Source: Bacteriovoracales bacterium (GTDB taxonomy: Bacteria; Bdellovibrionota; Bacteriovoracia; Bacteriovoracales; Bacteriovoracaceae). From it: a DNA stretch of 18,175 nt. The position numbers were made by a program, and so were the translations under genes. The notes beneath the pieces are model-generated. The model had not been told where the DNA came from and made no database searches. It worked only from the letters and a program-made list of their open reading frames with translations. Numbering within the stretch: position 1 is the stretch's first letter; each line of letters opens with the position of its first letter. The stretch spans positions 1 to 18,175 of the forward strand of contig SKGZ01000012.1 in the NCBI GenBank assembly GCA_007117175.1, written 5' to 3'. Positions 7,228 through 14,174 of the stretch are shown one piece after another.

Positions 7228-8661
7228 ATGTTTGATACTTTATCTGAAAAATTTAGCGACGCTTTTAAAACATTAAAGGGGCAGTCTAAAATCACAGAAA
7301 GTAATATTGAACAGACCTTAAAGGTTTTAAGGGCTGCTTTATTAGAAGCAGATGTGAATTTCAAAGTCGTTCGACAGTTTTTGCAGCAGATTAAAGAAAA
7401 ATCACTGGGTGAAAAAGTCATTAAAGGGATCAATCCTGGAGAGCAGTTTATTAAGATTGTTCACGATGAATTAACCCAATTAATGGGGGATGCCCATAGG
7501 GAAATTGATTTTTCTTCAACATCACCTCTACCAGTTTTAATTGTAGGACTCAATGGAGCTGGAAAGACCACCTTTACTGGTAAATTAGCCTTGTATCTAA
7601 AATCCAAAAAGAAGAAAAACGTCTATCTGATTCCCGCCGATAATTTTAGACCGGCAGCAAAGGATCAATTGATTGTGCACGCCAAGAGTCTGGGGGTGGA
7701 TTACTTTGATTCAGACTTGAGTTGTTCGCCCTTAGAGATCGTCAGTCAAGGGATGAAAAAGGCCGCGCAACTAGGTAAGGAAGTTGTTCTTATTGATACC
7801 GCAGGTCGTTTGCAAGTGGATGAAGAATTAATGCAACAATTAGTTCAAGTCAGACAGAGTTTAAAAAATCCTGAGGTCTTATTAGTCGCTGATGCCATGA
7901 CTGGTCAAGAGGCAGTCAACGTGGCGCAAACCTTTCATCAGCGAGTGCAGTTAACAGGTGCGGTGCTTTCTAAGATGGACTCTGATGCTCGAGGAGGGGC
8001 GGCCCTTTCCATTAAATATGTCACTCAGGTTCCCATTCGCTTTATGTCAGTGGGCGAGAAGATGAATGACCTGGAGGCCTTCCATCCTGATCGACTGGCT
8101 AAGCGTATGTTGGACATGGGTGATGTGGTGACCTTAGTGGAGAAGGCTCAAGATGTGGTGGATGAGCAAGAAGCTGAAAAGATGATGAAGAAGATGGAAA
8201 AAAATCAGTTTACGATCGCTGATTTTATTAAGCAGATGGACATGATCTCTAAATTGGGCTCCATGGAGTCTATTCTTAAGATGATTCCAGGGATGGGGGG
8301 GATGATGCGGCAAGTTGGGGACCTTTCAGGGGCTCAAGGTGAAATGGATCGCATTAAGGTGATGGTCAACTCAATGACCCCGCAAGAAAGAGAGAATCAT
8401 CAGATTCTCAATGAATCCAGACGCAAGCGCATTGCCCGCGGCTCAGGCTGTAGTGAACAACAAGTGGGGGATTTCTTGCAAAAATTTGAGCAAATGCGCA
8501 AAATGATTGGCCCCATGATGTCCATGATGAAGGGAGGTTCGGCTGCGCTGCCGGGAATGCCAGGGGGGGGCGCTAGAGCAGGCTTTCGCCAGGCCCCAGG
8601 TGAGGGTAAGAAAAATAAGAAAGGTAAGGGGCGCAGTCCTTTTGGCCGGCGTTTTTTCTAG
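7228..8661 (+). CDS. ffh: Signal recognition particle GTPase Ffh (SRP54)
   Basis: Ffh binds 4.5S RNA and signal sequences on ribosome-nascent chains and docks with FtsY at the inner membrane. The 477-residue protein has the N domain (about 1-95), then the G domain with P-loop G107-L-N-G-A-G-K-T-T, D138-N-F-R-P-A-A-K-D-Q-L, D190-T-A-G-R and S-K-M-D (248-251). The methionine-rich M domain follows from about residue 300, including R-R-K-R-I-A-R-G-S-G, the RNA-binding motif. Canonical G-L-Q-G-S-G-K-T-T is slightly changed. The tail is glycine-rich and basic, and encoded over an 8-G run. GGGAGGA lies 6 nt before the ATG. It starts the rightward translation block; no 4.5S RNA gene was seen here. 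Confidence 0.97.
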   Translation: MFDTLSEKFSDAFKTLKGQSKITESNIEQTLKVLRAALLEADVNFKVVRQFLQQIKEKSLGEKVIKGINPGEQFIKIVHDELTQLMGDAHREIDFSSTSPLPVLIVGLNGAGKTTFTGKLALYLKSKKKKNVYLIPADNFRPAAKDQLIVHAKSLGVDYFDSDLSCSPLEIVSQGMKKAAQLGKEVVLIDTAGRLQVDEELMQQLVQVRQSLKNPEVLLVADAMTGQEAVNVAQTFHQRVQLTGAVLSKMDSDARGGAALSIKYVTQVPIRFMSVGEKMNDLEAFHPDRLAKRMLDMGDVVTLVEKAQDVVDEQEAEKMMKKMEKNQFTIADFIKQMDMISKLGSMESILKMIPGMGGMMRQVGDLSGAQGEMDRIKVMVNSMTPQERENHQILNESRRKRIARGSGCSEQQVGDFLQKFEQMRKMIGPMMSMMKGGSAALPGMPGGGARAGFRQAPGEGKKNKKGKGRSPFGRRFF

Positions 8662-8674
8662 TCAAAACTCAGGC

Positions 8675-8704
8675 TAGACAGCGCATATCGCCTCGTGATA
8701 TAGA
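8675..8704 (+). promoter_or_regulatory. Putative promoter for the rpsP operon
   Basis: TAGACA (8675-8680) matches the -35 consensus at 5 of 6 positions and TATAGA (8699-8704) matches the -10 at 4 of 6, with an 18-nt spacer. It sits in the 84-nt gap between ffh and rpsP, where a separate promoter for the ribosomal protein genes would be expected. Confidence 0.4.
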
Positions 8705-8745
8705 TTGTGCTAGATTTTCAGTGATTTTTTTTGAGGAGTCTTAAA

Positions 8746-8991
8746 ATGATTAAAATTAGAATGTCTCGTGGCGGTAGGATAGCTAGACCAATTTACACTA
8801 TTGTGGCCACTAATTCTCGTTCCCCACGTGATAGTAAGTACTTGGAAAAACTAGGACAATACGATCCTAAGGCCAGTCCAGAATTAAAAAACGTCAAAAC
8901 CGATGCTCTTAAGGCCTGGCTTAGTAAAGGCGCTCATATGAGCGATACTGTTAAGTCACTTCTTAAGCGCAATAATATTAGCTTAGATTAA
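8746..8991 (+). CDS. rpsP: 30S ribosomal protein bS16
   Basis: bS16 is a small 30S assembly protein. The 81-residue sequence has the family pattern: M-I-K-I-R-M-S-R-G-G at the start, then R-P-I-Y-T-I-V-A-T-N-S-R-S-P-R-D, then a glycine-containing Y-L-E-K-L-G-Q-Y-D-P. The C-terminal helix has the A-L-K-A-W-L-S-K-G-A pattern. The usual bacterial length is about 80. I start it at the ATG at 8746, preceded by GAGGAG, not at the in-frame TTG at 8731, which lies within that ribosome site. It follows ffh and precedes khpA and rimM, the standard order. Confidence 0.97.
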   Translation: MIKIRMSRGGRIARPIYTIVATNSRSPRDSKYLEKLGQYDPKASPELKNVKTDALKAWLSKGAHMSDTVKSLLKRNNISLD

Positions 8992-8995
8992 AAAC

Positions 8996-9025
8996 TTGAT
9001 TGTTTTTCACTTTTTTCGCTAAAAT
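8996..9025 (+). promoter_or_regulatory. Putative internal promoter before khpA
   Basis: TTGATT (8996-9001; 4 of 6) and TAAAAT (9020-9025; 5 of 6) are separated by 18 nt in the 72-nt gap between rpsP and khpA. It could give extra transcription of khpA-rimM-trmD. Prediction from consensus only. Confidence 0.35.
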
Positions 9026-9063
9026 AACAGTAGGAAAGAAAATCCAATAACAAAGCAGGTGTT

Positions 9064-9303
9064 ATGAGTGAATTAAAAGATCTAATTGAGTATGTAGGCA
9101 AGGCCTTGGTGGACATGCCGGAAAAAGTAGAAGTCAATGAGATTGAAGGTGAGCAAACTACTGTTCTGGAAATTCGAGTGGACAAATCTGATCTAGGTAA
9201 GATTATTGGTAAGCAGGGGCGTACGGCCAGAGCGTTAAGAGTTCTGTTGAACGCAGCCTCGACCAAACTGCAGAAGAGATCAGTACTAGAAATTATTGAA
9301 TAA
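9064..9303 (+). CDS. khpA: KH-domain RNA-binding protein KhpA
   Basis: This 79-residue single KH-domain protein matches the KhpA/YlqC family encoded between rpsP and rimM in many bacteria. The RNA-binding G-x-x-G loop is [10 protein letters not shown], in the middle of the protein, preceded by L-E-I-R-V-D and followed by a helix with A-R-A-L-R-V-L-L. Family members bind RNA broadly, in some bacteria together with KhpB, and affect cell division or translation. The ATG has only a weak AGG upstream. Its 3' end overlaps the proposed rimM start by 8 nt. Confidence 0.92.
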   Translation: MSELKDLIEYVGKALVDMPEKVEVNEIEGEQTTVLEIRVDKSDLGKIIGKQGRTARALRVLLNAASTKLQKRSVLEIIE

Positions 9304-9802
9304 AGAAAAACTTGTTTTATTAGGTTACGCCACTAAACCCCACGGTCTTCGTGGGGAAGTTCTACTTAAAGTTTTCAATACTATCGATTCTCAACTTTGC
9401 CAAGATAAGTGTATTATCGCGATGGGAGAGTTTGGGCAAAGAAAGTTATCTGTCCAAAAAATTCGCTGGGGGCAAAAGGTGATTGCTCTTTTTCATCAGA
9501 TTCAGAATCGAACAGACCTAGAGGCCCTTTTGCCCTTTGAGATTTACTTAGAGCGCAGTGAATTTAATGAACTTAAGGATGGCCAGTACTACTTAGTGGA
9601 TCTCTTAGAATATCAAGTTTATTGTTTGGAAACCCAAAGTTTTTGGGGGCAAGTCGACTCTTTTGATTCCAATGGCGCACAGGATCTTTTAGTTCTTAAA
9701 TCTGAAGATGAAAGTTTGACTCTGCCATTAGTGGAATCTTTTTTTCCAAAAATTGATCATCAAAAGAAAATCATCTATTTTAATAAGCCAATATATTTAT
9801 GA
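9296..9802 (+). CDS. rimM: Ribosome maturation factor RimM
   Basis: RimM binds bS19 and helps 30S head maturation. The 168-residue product opens with [18 protein letters not shown], the family N-terminal motif. It later contains G-Q-Y-Y-L-V-D-L-L, start of the PRC-barrel domain, and ends with the conserved [12 protein letters not shown] pattern. Length is normal. No ATG precedes the conserved block, so the best start is TTG at 9296, inside the end of khpA, without a clear ribosome site; translation is probably coupled to khpA. The stop overlaps trmD (ATGA). Confidence 0.93.
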   Translation: MNKEKLVLLGYATKPHGLRGEVLLKVFNTIDSQLCQDKCIIAMGEFGQRKLSVQKIRWGQKVIALFHQIQNRTDLEALLPFEIYLERSEFNELKDGQYYLVDLLEYQVYCLETQSFWGQVDSFDSNGAQDLLVLKSEDESLTLPLVESFFPKIDHQKKIIYFNKPIYL

Positions 9803-10548
9803 AACGAATCTGGGTTTTGACATTGTTTCCTGATTACTTTGAGGCTTTTTCCCAAAGAGGGGTCATCGGCCAGGTCTTGCAAGGGCAAAGAGGGCAGTTT
9901 GAATTCAAACTGGTTCATTTAAGGGATTATAGCGATAATCAATATAAGAGTGTGGATGAGACTCCTTTTGGTGGAGGAGCTGGGATGGTACTGAGGGCCG
10001 ATATTTTATCCAAGGCCTTATGGCAAGGAGTGATCCAAGCTGGTGGCTATGATTCAGACTCTTGGAAAGAGCAATTAGAAGTCATTTATCCTTGTCCCCG
10101 TGGAATTACTTGGAATCAGCGGACTGCTGAAAACTTTGCTCAAGAGCGCTTGCAAGCAGGGCGTGATCTGGTTTTTCTTTGTGGCCGCTATGAGGGAGTG
10201 GATGAGAGATTTTTGGAAAAATATGTGCAAAGCTATTTTTCATTAGGAGATTATGTTTTATCTGGAGGAGAATTAGCAGTGATGGTGATGCTGGACTCTA
10301 GTTTGCGATTATTGCCTGGTAGTTTAGGCAATCAACATTCACTCAGTGAAGAATCTTTTAATCAAGGGCTTTTAGAGTATCCTTTGTACACTAAGCCGCG
10401 AGAGTTTGAAGGGCAGAGTGTTCCCGAGGTTCTTTTGTCTGGACATCATAAAAGAATTCAAGAATTTCATCTGCAAAAGAGAATTCAGATGACGCAAAAG
10501 CATCGTCCTGATTTATGGGATCAATATCTTAAGCAAGAGAAAAAATGA
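9799..10548 (+). CDS. trmD: tRNA (guanine37-N1)-methyltransferase TrmD
   Basis: TrmD uses S-adenosylmethionine to methylate G37 of tRNAs that read CNN codons, preventing +1 frameshifts. The 249-residue SPOUT enzyme has D-E-T-P-F-G-G-G-A-G-M-V (residues 53-64), Y-P-C-P-R-G, the knot segments L-C-G-R-Y-E-G-V-D-E-R (127-137) and Y-V-L-S-G-G-E-L-A (152-160). D166 corresponds by motif to the catalytic aspartate. The C-terminal tRNA-binding domain includes Y-T-K-P and V-L-L-S-G-H-H. Start and stop both overlap neighbours by ATGA, so it is coupled to rimM and to the next methyltransferase. Confidence 0.98.
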   Translation: MKRIWVLTLFPDYFEAFSQRGVIGQVLQGQRGQFEFKLVHLRDYSDNQYKSVDETPFGGGAGMVLRADILSKALWQGVIQAGGYDSDSWKEQLEVIYPCPRGITWNQRTAENFAQERLQAGRDLVFLCGRYEGVDERFLEKYVQSYFSLGDYVLSGGELAVMVMLDSSLRLLPGSLGNQHSLSEESFNQGLLEYPLYTKPREFEGQSVPEVLLSGHHKRIQEFHLQKRIQMTQKHRPDLWDQYLKQEKK

Positions 10549-11117
10549 CTCAGTTGTATTTGGCCTTAGTGCACCATCCTATTGTGAATAAAAGAGGGGA
10601 GTTAATCACCACCTCTGTGACTAATATGGACATTCACGATATTGCTCGCAGTTGTCGCACTTTTGGCTTTGAAAATTACTTTATTGTCACTCCCTTAAAA
10701 CCTCAGCAAGAGTTAATTAGTAGAATTTTAGGCCATTGGAATAGTGACTTGGCCAATGATTATAATCCCGATCGTCAGTCTGCTCTTTCCTATATCAGGG
10801 TGGTGGATGACTTGGATCAGGCCATCGGGCAAATTGAGCAGCGCGGCAATGGTCGTCCTCTGCTGGCGGTTACGGCTGCGCAGATGAAGCAGATTGATGG
10901 GGGAACTCAGCAATTAAGGGAAATGGCGCAAGTTGACAACAGACCTCTTTTATTGATACTAGGAACGGGTTGGGGGCTGCATCCTCAGGTCTTGGAAAGA
11001 GCAGATTTTAGGCTAAAACCTATTTACGGTTCGGCTCAAGATGGGTACAATCATCTCTCGGTTCGCTCAGCTGCTGCCTTGTATTGTGGCGCTTTAAGTG
11101 AAGAGAGTTTGTTTTAA
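10545..11117 (+). CDS. SPOUT-type RNA methyltransferase (between trmD and rplS)
   Basis: The 190-residue protein resembles a family of SAM-dependent RNA methyltransferases that sits between trmD and rplS in several deltaproteobacterial-type genomes (as I recall, Pfam Methyltrn_RNA_4). The N-terminus L-Y-L-A-L-V-H-H-P-I-V-N-K is typical. The SAM-binding knot appears as L-L-I-L-G-T-G-W-G-L and, near the end, Y-N-H-L-S-V-R-S-A-A-A-L-Y. It lacks the TrmD C-terminal tRNA-binding domain, so its RNA target is probably different; I cannot name it. The ATG overlaps the trmD stop by 4 nt. Spacing to rplS is 36 nt. Confidence 0.85.
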   Translation: MTQLYLALVHHPIVNKRGELITTSVTNMDIHDIARSCRTFGFENYFIVTPLKPQQELISRILGHWNSDLANDYNPDRQSALSYIRVVDDLDQAIGQIEQRGNGRPLLAVTAAQMKQIDGGTQQLREMAQVDNRPLLLILGTGWGLHPQVLERADFRLKPIYGSAQDGYNHLSVRSAAALYCGALSEESLF

Positions 11118-11153
11118 AAGAATATTGAAATAAGAGAGTAAGGAGTCGATCAT

Positions 11154-11522
11154 ATGAACTTAATTGATCAAATTAACAAGAAAAGTCTTAATCCTAATGT
11201 TGAAAAGTGGGATAAATTTCGCACCGGGGACACTGTGGCAGTTCACGTGAAGATTCCCGATGGCGATAAATTTCGTATTCAAGTTTTTGAAGGAACCTGC
11301 ATTGCCATGAAAGAAAAAGGTGGGCTGAATGGAAACTTCCGAGTCAGAAAAATTTCTTCTGGCATGGGAGTAGAGCGAGTTTTTCCTTTTCACTGTCCTA
11401 ACGTGGAAAAAGTCACTGTTGTGAATCAAGGAAAATCAAGACGAGCTAAGCATTTCTACCTTCGTGATCGCAAAGGTAAATCTGCTCGTATTGCTATTGA
11501 TTACACCCAAAGAAACGATTAA
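11154..11522 (+). CDS. rplS: 50S ribosomal protein bL19
   Basis: bL19 lies at the 30S-50S interface. The 122-residue sequence has F-R-T-G-D-T-V-A-V-H-V-K-I, then R-I-Q-V-F-E-G-T-C-I, F-R-V-R-K-I-S-S-G-M-G-V-E-R-V-F-P-F-H-C-P, and R-A-K-H-F-Y-L-R-D-R-K-G-K-S-A-R-I, all in family order. The usual length is about 115 residues. AAGGAG lies about 10 nt upstream of the ATG. It is next to rnhB, as in many bacteria. Confidence 0.98.
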   Translation: MNLIDQINKKSLNPNVEKWDKFRTGDTVAVHVKIPDGDKFRIQVFEGTCIAMKEKGGLNGNFRVRKISSGMGVERVFPFHCPNVEKVTVVNQGKSRRAKHFYLRDRKGKSARIAIDYTQRND

Positions 11523-11530
11523 TTTCTTGT

Positions 11531-12205
11531 TTGGATTTTCAACTAGAAAAATCTTTACTCTCTGAACATCAAAATTGTCAGCATGTTATTGGTTGTGATG
11601 AAGTGGGGCGCGGCCCTTTAGCTGGAGAAGTGTTGGCCGCGGCTTTTAGTCCTAGTAATTTCTTCATTGAAAACTCTCAGCACTTATCGCTAGCCGATAG
11701 TAAAAAAACAAGTGCCAAGCAAAGAGCAAAAGTTTTAAATCTTTTGCAGTTTTCACTGCCTTGCCTGGAAGTATTTCAAAAGGTTGATTGCTTTACTCAA
11801 GAGTCAATTTGGGGCAAGGCCGCACTGTCCTGGGTGAGTGCTGCTCAAATTGATCAGATCAATATCTTGCAGGCCTCGCTGTTGGCCATGGAAAAAGCAG
11901 TCAAATGTCTCAATCCACAATATTCACTGATTCTCATTGATGGCAATAAGCGTCTTAACTGTGAGATTTCAACTTGTTATCAGTATCCAGTGGTGAAAGG
12001 AGATGCAAAGAGTGCGGTGATTGCCACTGCTGCTATTTACGCCAAGCAGGCCAGGGATCAATTGATGGATTATTATCATCAACAGTACCCCCAGTATGGT
12101 TTGGCCCAGCATAAGGGCTACCCAACAGCAATGCACTTAGATCGTTTAAAAACTTATGGACCATCGCCTATACATCGCCAAACATTTAAAGGGGTCTCTT
12201 TTTGA
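11531..12205 (+). CDS. rnhB: Ribonuclease HII
   Basis: RNase HII cuts RNA in RNA-DNA hybrids and removes ribonucleotides misincorporated in DNA. The 224-residue product contains G-C-D23-E24-V-G-R-G-P-L-A-G, I-D137-G-N and K-G-D158-A-K-S-A-V-I-A, which supply the four expected acidic residues, then A-I-Y-A-K-Q-A-R-D, the conserved helix. H-K-G-Y-P-T, also typical, lies near the end. The start appears to be TTG 8 nt after the rplS stop; no ribosome site is visible and no ATG is available before the D-E motif. It overlaps yraN by 50 nt. Confidence 0.95.
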   Translation: MDFQLEKSLLSEHQNCQHVIGCDEVGRGPLAGEVLAAAFSPSNFFIENSQHLSLADSKKTSAKQRAKVLNLLQFSLPCLEVFQKVDCFTQESIWGKAALSWVSAAQIDQINILQASLLAMEKAVKCLNPQYSLILIDGNKRLNCEISTCYQYPVVKGDAKSAVIATAAIYAKQARDQLMDYYHQQYPQYGLAQHKGYPTAMHLDRLKTYGPSPIHRQTFKGVSF

Positions 12206-12491
12206 ACAAGAGGTTTCTGTTTTACTACACTGTCAGGGAATCGCCTGTCTCATTTCTCCGCTTTTTCTTCGCCGCTATGGAGCGGGGCAGGTGGATATGG
12301 CCCTCTATCATAGACAGACACAAAGTTATTATCTCTACGAATTAAAATCCCACTCCATGGAGTTATCTTATTCTCAGCGCACTAGGCTCAGGCAAAGTGT
12401 GGCGCTGCTGGCCCATTTTCTGCAAAAACCGGTGATATTGAAGCTGTGCACTAAAAATTCTTTGCAAAAGAATGGCCTCTTGCTAAGCTAA
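12156..12491 (+). CDS. yraN: YraN-family (UPF0102) endonuclease-like protein
   Basis: The 111-residue product fits the YraN family, small proteins with a restriction-endonuclease-like fold commonly next to rnhB. The pattern G-x-x-F-E-Q-E-V-S-V-L-L matches the N-terminal helix, Y-G-A-G-Q-V-D-M-A takes the place of the usual G-E-I-D-L-I, and Y-L-Y-E-L-K-S matches the E-x-K strand. The family glutamate before V-D is glutamine here. The only usable start is the ATG at 12156, inside rnhB with a 50-nt overlap and no ribosome site; the first 12 residues are then shared with rnhB in another frame. Its function is not established in the family beyond suspected nuclease action. Confidence 0.78.
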   Translation: MDHRLYIAKHLKGSLFEQEVSVLLHCQGIACLISPLFLRRYGAGQVDMALYHRQTQSYYLYELKSHSMELSYSQRTRLRQSVALLAHFLQKPVILKLCTKNSLQKNGLLLS

Positions 12492-12494
12492 ATT

Positions 12495-12971
12495 ATGCGC
12501 AAAACTTTATTGTTCATTGCCCTTATGATCACTTTCCAGTTTCAGAGCCTAACTGCTCGAGCTGATTTTCCTCCTAAGCTTAAGGCAACCTTAATTATGG
12601 CAGGTTACGGTGCTGCCGGTGGTGCCTTGATTGGGGTAGCGGCCCTTGCCTTTGATGGTAAGCCTAGAGGGATTGCCCAAGGTGCTTCGCTGGGCCTATA
12701 TGCAGGTCTTCTTTTTGCCGCTTATATTATTTATTCTCACAATAATCCTTACCAATACCAAGAGTATTACGATGATCCTTATTCTCCCTATGATTCAGGG
12801 CCAGCTCCCGCAAATCCTGCTCCTAGAGGAGGGGGGGGAGATGATTTTTTCGTAACCATTCAGCGAAATCAAATTTTAGAAAAGAGTTATGAGTCTTTAG
12901 AGAAGATCGAAGAATTTTCTGGAATCAATAATAATAAATTTCAAGTGCAAGTTCTTTCTTATCGATTTTAA
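12495..12971 (+). CDS. Small exported glycine-zipper protein, unknown function
   Basis: I do not recognise this 158-residue protein. A signal peptide ends at A-R-A (residue 23). Residues about 30-76 are hydrophobic and glycine-rich, with repeated small-residue spacing that suggests two packed membrane helices (glycine zipper). A Tyr/Pro-rich linker at about 80-115 follows, with a glycine run encoded by eight consecutive G bases. The last 40 residues are polar and end in a beta-like F-Q-V-Q-V-L-S-Y-R-F. It starts 3 nt after yraN and has no strong ribosome site, so translation is probably coupled. The stop overlaps the convergent ATPase gene by 4 nt. An envelope role is the most that can be inferred. 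Confidence 0.7.
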   Translation: MRKTLLFIALMITFQFQSLTARADFPPKLKATLIMAGYGAAGGALIGVAALAFDGKPRGIAQGASLGLYAGLLFAAYIIYSHNNPYQYQEYYDDPYSPYDSGPAPANPAPRGGGGDDFFVTIQRNQILEKSYESLEKIEEFSGINNNKFQVQVLSYRF

Positions 12972-14092
12972 GTAAGAAATTCTTCTGCAAATACTTCAAA
13001 TGGTGTCACTTCGATTCCCTCAATGACTCTTTTTTCTTTCTCAAAACAAACACAAATATATCTTTTTAATTTTTTTTCCTCTTGGAGGGCCTTGAGACCT
13101 TTTAAATCATGAGTATGAATTGTTTTTTTGGCCTTAACTTCAATGGCCATTTGCTCATTAAGTATAAAATCGACTTCAAAACCTGAGGTTGATCTCCAGT
13201 AATGGATTGTTCCAGTACCAGTGTAGTCGATTTTTGTGATCAGTTCATGAAAGAGATAGGCCTCAAATGCCTGTCCGTATTCAGGTGTTCCGGAGCCGAC
13301 GACTCTTCTATTTTGTAAAAAATGAGCAAGGCCTAAGTCAAAAAAATAAAACTTTGAAGTCTGGATTGCTTTGCGAGTTTTACTTTTTTGCCAAGCTTCT
13401 AATTCGTAGGCAATTAAGGTTTCTTTTAAAATTTCAAAATAGTTTCGCAACGTAGAAATTTTAACTTCCGAATCAGATGCAATTTGGGAATAATTAATCA
13501 TTTGGCCATTGCAAAGGGCAGCAACTTCTAGAAAACGACTAAAAGCAGGAATATTACGAGTTGCTCCTTCAGCTGCAATTTCAGTTTTTAAGTAATCTCC
13601 AACATAGGCATCTAGATCTTCCCACGGTGAATCAGAGAAGTAGATGGAAGGAATAAGCCCAATTGTGAGAACTTTTTTTAAGTCAAATTCATTTGCTAAC
13701 TCCAATCGAGTAAAGGGGTGTAGAATCTTTGAGCGAGCCCGTCCTCCAAGTAGATTGATTCCTTGTTTTCGCAATTTTTTTGCACTTGAACCTGTGAGTA
13801 AAAAATTGATTTTTTTCTTTTCAATTAAGTAGTGAACTTCATTGAGTAGCTCAGGCAAGCGCTGAATTTCATCAATAATGATTAACTCCTCCTCGCCAGT
13901 AACTTCTTCACGTAGGCGCTCTGGTCGAGCACTATACTTGCGAAAATTTTCAGACATGAGTAGATCAATAACCTTATGATTTGCAAATTGTTGTTCGATG
14001 AGTGATGTCTTACCTGTTTGTCTTGGCCCAAATAGAAAACAGCTTTTTTTCTCTGTGGCGTTTTTGATATTCAATAGTCGTTTGATTTGCAT
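12968..14092 (-). CDS. AAA-family ATPase with DUF4143 C-terminal domain
   Basis: The 374-residue protein has Walker A G22-P-R-Q-T-G-K-T, Walker B L-I-I-I-D74-E75-I-Q, and a sensor L-T-G-S-S-A-K-K-L-R. These are followed by R-L-L-like pairing helices and a C-terminal DUF4143 region with G-F-E-V-D-F-I-L and I-E-V-K-A-K, a PD-(D/E)xK-like pattern. This family of stand-alone ATPases is widespread, often in variable copy number, and its role is unknown. I take the ATG at 14092 because the domain begins directly there; ATG at 14116 or TTG at 14128 would add residues unlike the family. Its coding sequence seems more AT-rich than the translation genes, so transfer is possible. It lies 82 nt downstream of the STAS gene, same strand. 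Confidence 0.85.
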   Translation of the reverse strand: MQIKRLLNIKNATEKKSCFLFGPRQTGKTSLIEQQFANHKVIDLLMSENFRKYSARPERLREEVTGEEELIIIDEIQRLPELLNEVHYLIEKKKINFLLTGSSAKKLRKQGINLLGGRARSKILHPFTRLELANEFDLKKVLTIGLIPSIYFSDSPWEDLDAYVGDYLKTEIAAEGATRNIPAFSRFLEVAALCNGQMINYSQIASDSEVKISTLRNYFEILKETLIAYELEAWQKSKTRKAIQTSKFYFFDLGLAHFLQNRRVVGSGTPEYGQAFEAYLFHELITKIDYTGTGTIHYWRSTSGFEVDFILNEQMAIEVKAKKTIHTHDLKGLKALQEEKKLKRYICVCFEKEKRVIEGIEVTPFEVFAEEFLT

Positions 14093-14099
14093 AACAACT

Positions 14100-14128
14100 A
14101 TGTTAACACATATCATGATATTTAACAA
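14100..14128 (-). promoter_or_regulatory. Putative promoter and palindromic operator of the DUF4143 ATPase gene
   Basis: On the minus strand TTGTTA (14128-14123) and TAACAT (14105-14100) are each 4 of 6 matches to -35 and -10, 17 nt apart. The spacer contains the perfect 12-bp palindrome ATATCATGATAT (14110-14121), and TGTTAACA (14101-14108) overlaps the -10. A start near 14093 would leave the ATG at 14092 almost leaderless. Palindromes are seen directly; the promoter is inferred. Confidence 0.3.
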
Positions 14129-14174
14129 TAGAGTTGATGATTATCAGCAAATATTGATTTAACTTATTGAAATC

